NCBI GenBank assembly: GCA_009667805.1
Contig: CM019063.1
Span: 55,040,881 to 55,104,880 of the forward strand
Direction: 5' to 3'
DNA: 64,000 nucleotides
Source: Leptobrachium leishanense
Lineage: Eukaryota > Chordata > Amphibia > Anura > Megophryidae
The notes under the pieces were generated by a model. It was not told the origin of the DNA. It saw only the letters and a list, made by a program, of their open reading frames with translations, and did not search any database. Numbering within the stretch: the first letter of the stretch is position 1; each line of letters starts with the position of its first letter. Of this stretch, positions 1 through 11,588 are shown piece after piece. Position numbers and translations under genes: made by a program.

Positions 1-683
1 CTAGCTGTAAATATCCCTCCGGTGTATGTTGATTTAAAGCCTGGTGCAACGCCTGTGGCTCTAAGACAATACCATATCCCACAAAAAGCTAAACAGAATA
101 TTCAGACACATTTGCAAAGACTGAAAGAGCACGGCATATTGAAATTCTGCGTGTCACCATGGAACACACCCCTGTTGCCAGTACTGAAAGAGGGCACACA
201 AGAGTACCGCCCAGTCCAAGATTTACGGGCCGTCAACGAAGCCAGAGTAACTCTACACCCTGTGGTTCCCAATCCATACAATTTATTGGCATTAATTCCC
301 GGTGATACAAAATATTACATGGTGCTTGATTTAAAAGACTCTTTCTTTTGCATCCGTCTGGCTCCGGCAAGCCATTTTAGTGGGAGGAATCTACCACGGG
401 AGCGCGCCATCAGATGACCTGGACACGCCTCCCTCAATGTTTCAAAAACTCGCCCATGATTTTCGGATGCGCGCTCAGCCAGGACCTCCTGTCCTTCAAC
501 GCTCAGCCAGACAAAGTTGTTTTATTACAATATGTGGATGATTTATTACTGGCTTCCCCCACAGAAAAAGACCATCTTTCCGACACAAAAGCCCTGCTAC
601 ATCTGTTATGCCAAGCAGGTTACAGAGTGTCTAAAAAGAAAGCACAAATATGCAAACAGAGTGTAAAATATTTAGGTTTTTAA
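1..683 (+). pseudogene. pol: Endogenous retrovirus pol: reverse transcriptase region (broken)
   Basis: This is the reverse transcriptase part of a retroviral pol gene, and it enters from the left edge of the window. The first frame (22-417) has the VLDLKDSFF motif of the polymerase active site. The second (414-683) has the YVDD catalytic motif at 531-542. The reading frame shifts around 390-415, and an in-frame TAA (681-683) separates this part from the RNase H region. The sequence type is gamma-like. The upstream gag, protease and 5' LTR lie outside the window. Not functional as it stands. Confidence 0.9.
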
Positions 684-3619
684 TTAACAGGTACCAAGCG
701 TGCATTGGGGGCAGAAAGAAAAGAAGCAGTATGCCGAATACCCCAACCAAAGACAAGGAGACAAGTCCGTGAATTCCTTGGAGCTGCAGGCTTCTGCCGC
801 CTGTGGATCCCCAACTTCGCAGATATTGCTAAGCCCCTTCACCAGGCCACTAAGGGGGGAGAGCATGACCCCTTCCTCTGGGAAGAAGAGCAAACAGCAG
901 CTTTCCTGAAATTAAAGACTCTAGTAATGGAAGCTCCAGCACTGGGACTGCCAGATCACAGCAAGCCCTTCCAGCTGTACGTGCACGAACACAATCAAAC
1001 AGCTACAGGAGTGCTGATTCAGAACTTTGGCTCATGGCCAAGGCCTGTGGCCTACCTATCTAAACAACTTGACCCTGTGGCCTGCGGCCTATCCCCATGC
1101 CTGAAAGCTGTGGCAGCCACCGCAATGCTGATAGCAGAAGCAGACAAGCTGACCCTTGGACAAGTTCTTCATGTCAAGGTACCACATGCTGTCAAAGCCC
1201 TGCTCGATGTGAAAGGAAGCTACTGGTTAAGCAATAGCCGGATGACAAAGTACCAAGCTATGATGTGTGAGAATCCACGGGTTCAGTTGGACCTCATCGC
1301 TACCCTGAACCCTGCTACTTTACTGCCTGACTGCAAAGAGGATCCAAGTCATGAATGCCTCCAAGTCATGGAAGAAGTGTTCAGTAGCAGACCAGATTTG
1401 AAAGACGTACCCCTAGACAAATATAATTTACAGTTGTTCACTGATGGTAGCAGTTACATGAATGATGGGAAGAAAGTCTCCGGCTACACAGTAGTCTCCG
1501 CAGAAGAAATTATCGAAGCAAATTCCTTACCAGGCCATAAGTCAGCACAACTGGCTGAAATAACAGCCCTAACCAGGGCTCTGGAAATCTCTGAAGGCAA
1601 AAGAGTAAATATCTATACTGACTCCAAATACGCCTTTATGACTGTCCATGCACATGGTGCACTCTACAAAGAGAGAGGCCTACTTACTTCCTCAGGGCAG
1701 CAAATCAAGTATGCAGCGGAAATCGCAGCCCTCCTAGAAGCTGTATGGAAACCAAGTGCAGTCAGTATTATGCACTGTCGTGGCCACCAAAAGGGTCATG
1801 ATGAAATCCCGAAAGGCAACAGGCGTGCTGACCAAGCTGCAAAAGCTGCTGCAAAACCATTAATACCACCTGATCAAGCCAAAATCCTGCTCTGCAAGCA
1901 AGAAGCTCAATATACTATGCCAAATTACGAGTTCTACATGAATTGGAGAAAATTTGAACCAAAAGGCGAATTTATTGAAATTATTTTGCACAAATGGCAC
2001 AATGATTATGAACTATTAGAACTCAACCATGATTATATTCAATGGATTTTTCCAACCCGGTCCCAAGGCCGAAATTTCTACTCCACTCCTCTGAACCCTC
2101 AAGAAACGCGTCTTATGATTAACACCTCAGAAGTTCAGCAAAGACTACGCAGAGCATACAAAATGATGCTGAAATTCTTCAGCGTAAAATTAATGGGGGA
2201 GTGTGGAGAAGATACAAAAGTAACCGAAATTGAACGAGCAGAAAATTTCGCCTCACGTTTTGACAATCTGACAGCCAACCCTCATAATAATCTGTGGATC
2301 ACACGAATACTGCTAAGTTTGGGAGAGTTGGGAGCAGAAGAATACCAAGCCCCGTTGGTGAGGTTCTTTCTCAAAGAGACCCTTATCAAAAACAAACTGC
2401 CAAGAATGAAGAAAAGTGTGATGAACTTTTTCATACCAGCAGTGAGAGATTCACAGGACAGACAAGATCTGCTGTTCTTTGCCTGGCGATACTATTTCCC
2501 AAAAGAAGAATTTGTCTGGGGAAACCATGGAGAATTGGCACGATACAAAGCAAAACCAGTGGTGGCTGCACTCCTACCGGCGCCACTGAGTGAATGGATA
2601 CCCGTATATTCAGAGAAAGAGAAGAAATGGCTATCAGAAGAACAAGGTGGATGTGGAGAAGACGGATGGTTCCAGTTGAAGAACGGACAGATAGTCCTAC
2701 CCGCAACATTAGCGCCTGAGATTGTGAGAACACTTCACGCAAGTACTCATGGAGGAAGAGAAATGATGGAACAACAGTTGGAGCCACATTTCTATGTGCC
2801 AGGACTGTCAGTGGTCTGCAAAGCAATAGCCCAGCAGTGCGTGACATGTGCCAAAAATAACCCAAGAACAGGCCCATCTCAACCTCCAGGGAAACAGCCA
2901 ATCGGGCTATCCCCTATGGCATCGTTACAGATAGACTTCACAGTGTTGCCGCCTTGCAAAGGATACAAAAATCTATTGGTAATGGTGTGTACCCTGACAG
3001 GATGGGTAGAAGCTTTCCCGACAAGAACGGAAAAGACAGTGGAAGTGGTGAAAAGTCTGATGAAAGAAATAATACCACGCTATGGACTTCCTCTCGAGAT
3101 AGGGTCGGACAATGGCCCTGCATTCATACAGAACTGTTTACAACAGCTCACCCGTCTGTTGGGCATTACCTGGAAGCTACATACTGCCTACAGGCCCCAA
3201 AGCTCGGTAAAAGTCAAGAGAATGAACCGCACCCTAAAGACTTTGATGTCCAAACTGTGCCAAGAGACGTCACTAGGCTGGTTGGATGTGCTGCCGATAG
3301 TCTTATTGCATATTAGGTGCAGGCCAACCCACCAATTAAAGCTAAGTCCGTACGAGCTTATGTTCGGACGGCCTACCCCTCTGATTAGTGGACTAAGGGG
3401 GGACCTTCGGGCATTGGGAGAAACTAAACTAAATGATCAGGTTGTACTGTTAGGTAAATCAATGCAGAAATTGAATACTTGGGTGGGAGATAATGTACCT
3501 CACTTTTTATATCCCCACTGCATAAGTATTGTCCAGGTGACTCAGCATGGGTGAAGGAGTGGAAAAATGATCCACTAGGCCCAAAATGGAGAGGTCCTTA
3601 CCCTGTCCTGTTATCAACC
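684..3619 (+). pseudogene. pol: Endogenous retrovirus pol: connection, RNase H and integrase
   Basis: A long open frame (705-3554) continues pol after a stop codon. In order it shows the connection domain (FLGAAGFCRLWIPNF), an RNase H domain keeping its acidic residues (FTDGSS, AQLAEI, IYTDSK, RRADQAA), and an integrase with an HX3H/CX2C zinc site (HASTH, CVTC) and core motifs LQIDFT and SDNGPAF. The third catalytic acid is replaced by lysine at codon 3216-3218 (VKVKRMNRT), so the integrase should be inactive. The frame shifts near 3551 and is then cut by a CR1 insertion. The family is gamma-like by connection and integrase motifs. Confidence 0.92.
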
Positions 3620-3926
3620 TTGCTATTTTGCCTGTTGAGGTGGTTGGGTCAGAGTCTGTACAGACTTTTAAAAAACGACTGGATGACTTCCTGCAGACAC
3701 AGAATATTAAGGGTTATAATATTTAATATGTGGGTAAAAGCTTCTTGATCCAAGGAGAAATCTGACTGCCATTCTGGGGTCAAGAAGGAATTTTTTCCCA
3801 GTATGTTGCATATTTCAGACTGGGTTTTTTGCCTTCTTTTGGATCAACAGCAGTAGGTTATGTGGGAGAGGCTGAACCCGATGGACGCATGTCTTTTTTC
3901 AGCCTATATAACTATGTAACTATGTA
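3620..3926 (+). mobile_element. CR1-type LINE 3' end inserted in pol
   Basis: Retroviral coding sequence stops near 3619 and resumes near 3927. Between them lies the end of a LINE open frame (residues like FKKRLDDFLQTQ, then a stop) and a 3' untranslated tail ending in short repeats of CTATGTAA. This is how CR1-like LINEs end. It is a 5'-truncated copy in sense orientation. A short AACC match at both edges could be target duplication, but it is too short to prove. Confidence 0.75.
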
Positions 3927-4083
3927 ACCCCTACAGCAGTGAAGGTTGCCGAGGTGGTCCCGTGGATACATCACTGCAGACTGAAGGTAGCTGCAGCCAA
4001 TCCTGAACCAGCATGGAAGGTCGTCACCAACGAGACCAATCCACTGAGGCTAAAGCTGACAAAGACCACAGTCGTGAGCACCT
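3927..4083 (+). pseudogene. pol: Endogenous retrovirus pol: integrase C-terminal tail
   Basis: After the CR1 insertion the integrase C-terminal domain resumes (TAVKVAEVVPWIHHCRLK) and ends at the TGA at 4081-4083. The stretch WRGPYPVLLST just before the insertion joins it in sense. The last ~70 bases overlap the start of env in another frame, an arrangement usual in gammaretroviruses. Confidence 0.75.
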
Positions 4084-5727
4084 GAGAGATTTAACTCAAA
4101 GCACCCAAAATATTCAACAAGTGGGTGTTTTGACGGACACAATAAGACCTGACCATCCACCAACAGGGGAACAAAGGGATCCCCCGGGGGATGCCCAAAG
4201 GGTTATTTTTAGGGGCCCGGCCCCGACCCTTGATCAACCGGAAATGTCTTTTGTTTTTCAAATTCCGGTGGGGAGGGATTGGGTTTATGTGACTGTGAAA
4301 AGAATTGCCCAAGGGATTTTGACATTTGGGGCATTTGTGGTACTGATTATGTACTTGATTTATGGACTCTCGCATGGAGCATGCCCCAGGTGCCCAAGCA
4401 CCACCACGAAAGTGGATATCTCCCATATCTGGAATGGTACGCACCCGGTGATGGAGAATCGTACTATGTGGAGACAAAAGCAAGAGGCGATGTCCGAAAT
4501 TTTGCCAAGAGGACATTTACTTGTGCAATTTAAATATGACTATGCTAAAAAGTCTGGGCAAACCGCATGCTGGGTGTGTAGTAGACTGCACCCAGAGACA
4601 ATTCATATACCATTTGCCTCTGTTCCAATGAATTTGAGTATGTTTGCGTCAGGAAATGTCACAATACATGCTTTTGATGCACCAAGGGAAAAACCAGAAT
4701 CATTCAGTCCCGGGTACCCCATAATAGGGCCAGTATACCCACCAGAATGGTGCTTTCAACTAAGACCAGATAGAGAACCAAATAACGAGGGTGGGGTGTG
4801 TTATTCAAGTAAGTTCAACTGGACATCATACATTTACACTTTTAACACAAAGGAGCAGGCAATTTTCTATACATACGATGTAGAAAACTCACAAGTGATC
4901 AGGAGGAGGTGATTGCGAATGTGACAAATGGAAGGCAGAGTGCATTGGATATGATGAAGCGACTGAGACAACTGATGATAGAAATAGCAAAGGGAACACT
5001 ACATTTGTCACCATTTATATTGAAAGGGGGGTACCAGGTGTGTTGTGAAAGGGTGTGTTACACATGGGTGCCACCAACAATAACGGGAATGTGTTATTTG
5101 GCTAAACTGATTCCAATACAGAGAGTAAGGGGAGATAACACGGATACAGACACAGCACTTCACCCTAGGTACCCACTGGTGTTTGAGAAACAGAAGAGAG
5201 AGTTGTTTAGAAAGGCGGATCGAATATGGGCATGGCTGCCGGCATGGACTGGATGGGGAAGAGAGTTGATGGTAAGAATGAACAGTTATGAAAGTCTGAT
5301 GGACGAGATTCTGAATAAGACTAGTATGGCCATTCAGTTGCTGAATCTGGAGGTGCGTGAGATACGGAAGGTACAAATGATACATGATATGCCACTAGAA
5401 CAGATCAGTGCGGCTCTGAATGGATTGTGTGAGATGACAATGCATTATGAATGTTGCACCTTCATCAGGAACACCACACATGACGTCCCTGACTATTACC
5501 AGGTAATCCAAGATCACCAGGAGAAGGTAGCACAGTTGCAGAACACAGCAAGGAGGATCGCTGCTGAAGGCTGGAATCCACTGAGTGGGTTCGGAGCAAT
5601 CGGAGATTGGTTCGGATCCATTCTGAGATTTATCTCACAGATTGGATCCATGATTCTGATGTTGATGGTGATCTTGGTCGTAGGGACGCTGATGTACCGC
5701 ATGGGGCTATGTCTATGGCCACTGTGA
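4013..5727 (+). pseudogene. env: Endogenous retrovirus envelope gene (one frameshift)
   Basis: Two overlapping frames (4013-4912, 299 residues; 4909-5727, 272 residues) together cover an envelope precursor, split by a frameshift near 4900. The first begins with about 100 polar residues, then a hydrophobic segment (GAFVVLIMYLIYGL) that would be the signal or leader anchor. A surface region follows with several N-glycosylation sites and a CWVC motif of the CXXC type. The second frame holds the transmembrane subunit, with a cysteine cluster spaced CX7CC (usual gammaretroviral form CX6CC), a membrane anchor (SMILMLMVILVVGTLMY) and a very short tail. The long leader and the CX7CC spacing are atypical. 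Confidence 0.85.
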
Positions 5728-6664
5728 CGGGATGGAAGTCTGCCTGCGGTCCTGCTCTATCTGACCCCCCCCTTTGATGGCGTCCAGCCCGACTACCGAG
5801 TGGCACGGCCCTCGGCGTCTCGAGCGGCCTGGAGGATGAAATGGCGTTGGTCCGGCGTCTGGAGAGATGGTGCGGTGTTGCCTTGGGGATCCCGTTCCTG
5901 GGTTGAGTGGTGATGCAGGAGACCGCTGAGTGTCTCCTGCAATAGTGATTGTAGCTCTGAAATGAAGACACCAGACGTGGCTGTATGCTTTAAAACAGTG
6001 AACTGAATTTTATGGGTTTCAACAGGGTCATTTATACAACTTCACACAAACAGATTACCAACTCCCCCACCCACACAACCAGCACTGATTGGCTCATTTC
6101 CCAGCCTCCTGTTCCCTAACAGGTCCCTTTCAGCCTTCCCATTGTCCAGGGATTAGGCAGATGAGGTCTTGGAAAAGCCTCCAATCCTCTGGCCCGCTGC
6201 ATCCTCCATCTTGGGGCATGAGATCCTTTGTTCTGTGAAACCATGCTGGGATGAGCAAAATGGCGACAGGGAAAAACACATACAAACGGTTTCTTTCATA
6301 CTTTTACAGTCACATCATACAGGGTACATTTTTATTACATTACACCAATAAAACCACATCTAGCAATAAAATAAGAGGTCCATAGGCTCACACGCAAAAC
6401 CAAAACGAAAACAGGAAAAATGGTCTTTAAAAAGTGTTCAGTCTTTAGTCCTGTCGCTCGCTGAAAAGAGCTCTCATGTCCGTTCCGTGACAGCCACTAT
6501 GCGGGAGAGCGCTGACACCCACACAGACACAAAGGATGCCACTGATTATCCCGCAGGACATGTTCCCAACGAAAATGGGTCCCCTAGAGTACGAGGAACT
6601 TGAGAATAATATTAGTGGGGTGTAATGGCTACAAGTCTCAGGAGAAGAACCTGAGGCTTGAGCC
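5728..6664. other. Env-to-polypurine-tract spacer with a possible antisense LTR
   Basis: No coding sequence is visible. A perfect 10 bp inverted repeat (TGCAGGAGAC, 5914-5923 and 5932-5941) begins a stretch which, on the minus strand, has a TATAAA box in TTGTATAAATGACC and a downstream CCATAAAATTC. That arrangement suits an antisense solo LTR of roughly 5914-6440. I could not find matching ends or a target duplication, so this is a weak call. The spacer is long for a retrovirus of this type, which supports an insertion. Confidence 0.35.
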
Positions 6665-6674
6665 AAGGGGGGAA
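6665..6674 (+). promoter_or_regulatory. Polypurine tract of the endogenous retrovirus
   Basis: The tract AAGGGGGGAA lies directly before a TG dinucleotide that opens the LTR. This is the expected position of the plus-strand primer for reverse transcription. Confidence 0.7.
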
Positions 6675-7163
6675 TGAAAGAGAACCAAGCCAGAAGATGG
6701 TCGCCGCTATGAGCCAGGCGGCCATCTTGTTCAGAATATTGGTTCGCTGGAATATAACTAGGTAGATTTTAGTTGAAACTAGAATGAAGCTTACAATTTT
6801 AGGAATGTGTTAGATTAACAGAGAAGCAATTAAAATTGAGGAAGATCTGGGCCGTTCTGGGCACAGAGGGACAGGATGACAAATGGATACACCAAGGTCA
6901 CAGAGGCCTGCAGCGAGACAAAGAAGAGCGTAGAAAACAGATCAGGTCTTATCTTCAACAAATAAGCAGGCTCTAGGGAGGTGGGCACAGGCCGGATTGA
7001 GCATAGCAGCAAATCACTTTCTGTCAAACTAACATGAAGTTTGCCAATTTACGGCCAGTGTGTGGAATGTCTTTGTAATCGACCAAGGGAGGTACTAACC
7101 TGGGGTGGGATAGTGTCACCGGGAGGTGGGTTAATTGGGATGTACCTAATTATGTATTCGGGG

Positions 7164-7169
7164 TATAAG
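7164..7169 (+). promoter_or_regulatory. LTR TATA box
   Basis: The sequence GGGGTATAAGACC lies in the 3' LTR, 79 bp upstream of its polyadenylation signal. This is normal for a retroviral U3 promoter. Confidence 0.6.
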
Positions 7170-7242
7170 ACCACTTGTCAGGGGGAGTTCAGGGCTCACG
7201 CTTTGCGATTCAATCCTGTGTGAGCATTCTGTGTGACATCAC

Positions 7243-7248
7243 AATAAA
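7243..7248 (+). promoter_or_regulatory. LTR polyadenylation signal AATAAA
   Basis: AATAAA is followed within 100 bp by the end of the LTR. Its position after the TATA box fits the R region. Confidence 0.65.
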
Positions 7249-7971
7249 GTTTGCCTTTCCTGAAGAGACTCGTGTTCAGACAATCCTTGCTCGTGTCTGG
7301 TCCGGCCTCGTCCCGAGTGAACCTAGCAGATTCCGGTAACACTATCCCCCCAAAAATATATTTTTTTTTAGGAAAAATGGACATTTAGAATAATCCCAGC
7401 TTTATTAGTAGTCATGATGACATCATCAAACTGGAGCCTGCGATGACAACACCTTCCATTACTTCTACTGTGATCTTATCAGAAAGTCAAAGATGATCAA
7501 AGTGTGAAAAAGCCGATGTTGTTCTTTAATCCCCTACCTGCATCACAAACATAACAGGATCTTCTAAATTGCCTGTGATTTCAAATTGTAATTTGTTATT
7601 TGTTTTGCTGAAATATAAAAGAAGAAAATATAAACACTGCCTGGTCAAGAAAGTCACACAGTGTAATATGTGGTCGTTTGCATCTTTTACTGTGATTACG
7701 GCATGCATTCGCCGCGGCATCGTGTGGATAAGCTCATGCGATGTCACAGAATTTATTTGCGTCCAGAGCGGCATTAATTTGTGGCATTAATTTGAGTCGC
7801 AGCGCTGCGTAAAGTCTTCTCCAGCACATTATCCCAAAGATTAACCTCAATGGGGTTAAGGTCTGGACTGTGCGGTGGCCAATCCATGTGTGAAAATTAT
7901 GTCTCGTGCTCCATCATCCACTCTCGCAAAATTTGAGCCCGATGAATCCTGGCATTGCCATCTTGGAATAT

Positions 7972-9091
7972 TGGAAAAATGTGGTGACAGTCCGCGCTTC
8001 CCTCTTTTTTTCCTTTCCTTTTCTCCCCCTAAAATCTTGGTCGAGGATCTTCTTTAAGCAGTTAATTGCTTTCTTTTATGCAGTCCTCAATTCTCAAGAT
8101 ATATGGGGATAGAAATGAGAAACATAGTGTGATCCATAAAAACACATCCAAGTCCCCAAAATACAATAGTTCAACTCACATTTGGAGGTGTCATAAATCA
8201 GACACTAGATGTATCTCACAACCGATATTTTTAGGAGATATCGGGCTCCCCTTTTCCTCCTCTGTCCGATGATGTTGCTCCAAATGAAAAAATAAGGTTG
8301 CAGGATATCGATGAACAAAATTAAAATTTATTAAAATTTAAAATTTATTCCATAAAACAATAAATAGACAAACACCAATACGCGTTTCGCGATGCACTCG
8401 CTTCATCAGTTGGCATGTAAATCAATTCCTTCACAATCTCCTACAACCTCCTTATATACCCTTTAAAATGTGTTGTGATTGAGTGGGAAACGCCCGTTCT
8501 CCCTTCCCTCAAAATTACAATTACTCATTCTGCACCTGCGTGTTACTCATTACAATTACAATTACTCATTCTGCACCTGCGTGGGGCATTCCAAATACCA
8601 GATCAACCCAAAAGATGGTGGTGATACATCTCGTAGTGCCCTCTTGCATGTTCCTTTTAAGATCTCTAGTGTTTAAACTCTTAAAGTTTCTGCTCCACCT
8701 TCTTTCTACCCACAAGGCTTATTATTATCTACCTTCATGTTCATCTCTAAATAGGTTATTCTGCAATTCTAGATACACATGTATTGCCACACTATTGGAA
8801 ATCCAATAATGTGCTCTATATCAATATTTTACCGTGATGGAAAAAATCTCACACAAGGGGGGAGTGTGGAACCTTTTCCATCCTCTGAAATCCTCTGCGT
8901 GAGATGCTGATTTTTAAAGTGCTAAATTTATAGTGCCTTCTGCAAAATTTAATATGCTAATCTTAATTAAATGTATATGAATACTATTATCAGAACTAAA
9001 AATTTGATTCCTTATATGCGTAAAGAATTTATAATGTCATTCAATAAAGTGCTCTCTTTAAAGTGCTACTCTTACAAGATACTTGTCTATT
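7972..9091 (-). mobile_element. Penelope-like insertion with a 14 bp target duplication
   Basis: The Tc1 sequence is interrupted here, and the 14 bases CCATCTTGGAATAT occur on both sides (7958-7971 and 9092-9105). This is a clear target-site duplication. The 1120 bp insert has no convincing long open frame. On the minus strand it holds a hammerhead ribozyme core (8373-8415) followed by an A/T-rich segment. Hammerhead motifs of this minimal type are known from Penelope-like retroelements. I saw no reverse transcriptase or GIY-YIG domain, so it may be a truncated or non-autonomous copy. Confidence 0.6.
8373..8415 (-). ncRNA. Candidate hammerhead ribozyme (minimal type I)
   Basis: Read on the minus strand, TGCCAA and TTGGTG can pair as helix I (four Watson-Crick and two G-U pairs). 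Between them are the core CTGATGA, a helix II of GCGA/TCGC with loop GTGCA, the second core GAAA, and a very short helix III (AC/GU with a 2-base loop). The predicted cut follows the A in GUA. One extra A sits between CTGATGA and helix II, which departs from the strict consensus. The short helix III is typical of Penelope-like element ribozymes. The assignment is by motif and pairing only. Confidence 0.65.
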
Positions 9092-9291
9092 CCATCTTGG
9101 AATATGCCCGCTGTGTCATCAGGGGATAAAAAACCTATTGATGGAAAAACCTGCTCATTCAGTATATTCAGGGAGTCACATGACCTCATTTTTTAGGCAC
9201 ATATCTTTGCTGAACCTAGACCTGACCAACCAGAGCCACCCCAGACTCTTATGGGAGGTGGTGACTTTTTTTTTTTGCCAGGCTGTGTATA

Positions 9292-9470
9292 CATAAACAC
9301 ACACACCCTCAACCTTCTCTCATCTTTCATACACTACAGCGTTGCATATTGGCATCTTCATCTGTCGCTAATGCCTCTCGTCCAGGGCTGGATTTATAAT
9401 TAGGCAGAGTAGGTATGTGCCTACAGATGGCTGCCACAAGCGGGCACCTTGCTCATGTGTGTAAAAAAAT

Positions 9471-9504
<34 letters not shown>

Positions 9505-10029
9505 TTTTACAATTTGCAATAATTTAAGACCACTGTATCTCTGGAGACCTAAGGGCTAGAGGGACATATGAGGTATCATCGGAAAGGTCAGCTTATAGCC
9601 TTTCCAGTCAGTGATACCAAATATAACCAGGTTAGATTTAAGTAAAAATAAAATATATATTAATATTTTTCTCTTTGCTAGCACGGCACTATTATTCAGT
9701 TTACAATTATAAAGTGCACAGTGATGCTGCACTAACTCACCTCATTTCCCACTCTGCCAGCAAGTGTGTTTCTGGTGAAGCAACACATTGTTTAATTCAC
9801 AACCTAGACTGTGGTGCTGCAGTGAGGAAAGTGGGACTTTGGAACCTCCAACTCTGAAGTGTACACTGCACAAGGTTAAGTGAGGTGTCATTGGAAAAGG
9901 TCAGAGTCTGGTCTTTACAATGATACCAAACATGACCATTAATGTATAAAAATCAAAATTTTACAAATATTTTTATTCTGTTCTATGGCAGAGGCAATAG
10001 AGCAAAGGTCACTTTTCCCTCATTATTCT
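9292..10029. other. Non-coding, A/T-rich, with a TA microsatellite
   Basis: A run of TA repeats lies at about 9473-9501. Two segments (9575-9620 and 9885-9940) carry versions of a GGTATCATTGGAAAGG hairpin motif that recurs elsewhere. No gene is seen. Confidence 0.6.
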
Positions 10030-11330
10030 TCTTGACCGTTCTGCTGCATTCAACACTGTTGATCACCTTCTTCTGCTCCTCACGCTGTGTCAACTTGGCT
10101 TCAGTGACATTGCTCTCTCCTGGTTCTCTTCCTATCTCTCCTTCAGTGTCTCCTTCGCTGGTGTCTCCTCACCACCAGCTCCTCTTTCAGTTGGGGTACT
10201 TCAAGGCTCTGTTCTGGGTCCCCTACTCTTTTCGATCTATACTGCCTCGTTGGGCAACCTCACCTCTTCCTATGGATTCCAATATCACCTCTATTCTGAC
10301 AACAGTCAAATCTACCTTTCCTCTCTCGATCTCTCTCCTCCGGTGTTGGACCGTGTTACAGCCGGCCTGTCATATGTCTCTGACTGCATGACTTCCCATT
10401 TTCTAAATCTCAACCTCTCAAAAACTGAACTTCTCATCTTCCCTCCCTCTATACCTCCATTCCTGCTCCCATTTTTCTCCAGGTGAATGGTGCCACCATT
10501 ACGTCTTCCTCTCTGGCTCCTCTTGGACTCCAATCTATCCTTTACTCCTCGCATTCAGTCTCTAACCAAATCTTGCTACTAACACCTAAAAAACATTGCA
10601 TCTGTCCCTTTCTTAATCATGACTCTGCTAAAATGCTCATCCAAGCTCTTATTATCTCCCGCCTTGACTACTGTAACCTCTTTCTCTCTGGACTTAGATC
10701 CCAGATTATCCCTCTGCAGTCTGTAATGAACACCTGTGTCAGACTCATACACCTCACCTCTGTCAATCTCTCCACTGGCTCCCTGTTTCCTTTAGAATCT
10801 AATTCATTATATTGGGGCTCACGTACAAAGCTCTCCATAACTGCACCCTTGCCTACATCTCCCTTGTTAGCAGATACATCCCGTCCCAACCACTTCGCTC
10901 GGCCAATGATCTGATGCTATCAGCTTCACGTACCCGAATCCCCAACTTTCGCCTTCAGGACTTCTCTAGAGCTGCACCATTTCTGTGGAACTGCCTCCCT
11001 GCAACATCAGACTTGCCTGTCTATCGAGTCCTTCAAGAAGTCTCTGAAAACGCATTACTTTAGAGAAGCCTATCATCTCACTCCATGATCCCCCACTGTA
11101 CATTTCTTGCTCCATCTTCCCATTCGGTCCTCATGTAACCCGTTACTTCAAATACCCTATTTGCCCTCACCTAGTGTGTTACCCCTCTCCTCTTAGATTG
11201 TAAGCTCTTGAGCAGGGTCCTCACTCCTGCTGTTCTGGTTGTGTAACATGTATGTATATTTGTTATTCTGTTTCTCCCATCGTACAGCGCTAAGGAATTT
11301 GTTGGCACTTTATAAATACTTGTAACTGTA
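10030..11330 (+). mobile_element. L2-type LINE, 3' half (decayed)
   Basis: Translated pieces in several frames show a LINE reverse transcriptase: [15 protein letters not shown] sequence near 10035-10060, then [21 protein letters not shown], then [13 protein letters not shown]. The catalytic YADD has become YSDN, so it is inactive. Thumb and C-terminal pieces follow (ISRLDYCNLFLSGL). The 3' tail (GATTGTAAGCTCTTGAGCAG ... GTACAGCGCTAAGGAATTTG) is the characteristic end of this vertebrate L2 group. The copy at 31213-34633 is the same family in the opposite orientation. Several frameshifts are present. Confidence 0.85.
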
Positions 11331-11588
11331 ACTCACTCAACTAAGGCAACAGACTCTGCCTCTTCTCTTGATTTGAGCGCGGAGAGAAACTGTTCAGGTT
11401 TTTAAAATGTATTTTGTTTTAAGTTTACTTAGTAATTTTGGCATGTTTCTTGTTTTTTGGGGGGGTGGCAAGGGCGCTCCACATTTCTGTGTCTACAGGC
11501 TCCTGAGGTGCAAATCTGGCCCTGGGGACACCCAAGGATGTCCCCCACGTGGTTTCCGCAGCGAAGGGGTTAATGTATGGAAGACTTT

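Larger units (their letters stand above)
6675..7341 (+). repeat. 3' LTR of the endogenous retrovirus
   Basis: The 667 bp segment begins TGAAAG immediately after the polypurine tract and ends GGTAACA, giving the standard TG...CA boundaries. It has a TATA box in its last third and an AATAAA signal about 80 bp further on, followed by a pyrimidine-rich end, so U3, R and U5 are in the right order. The matching 5' LTR is outside the window, so the boundaries cannot be confirmed by comparison. Confidence 0.75.
7630..9291 (-). mobile_element. Tc1-like transposon relic, split by an insertion
   Basis: The ends are inverted copies: CACTGCCTGGTCAAGAAAGTCAC near 7636 (read as two parts, CACTGCCTGGTC and AAGAAAGTCAC) and GTGACTTTTT...GCCAGGCTGTG near 9262-9287, next to TA. 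On the minus strand 7841-7894 encodes the Tc1 signature [18 protein letters not shown], which holds the last catalytic glutamate. Stretches near 7900-7960 and 9095-9230 give other degenerate transposase and flanking segments. Without the 1.1 kb insertion only ~530 bp remain, so this is an internally deleted, inactive copy. Confidence 0.75.
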
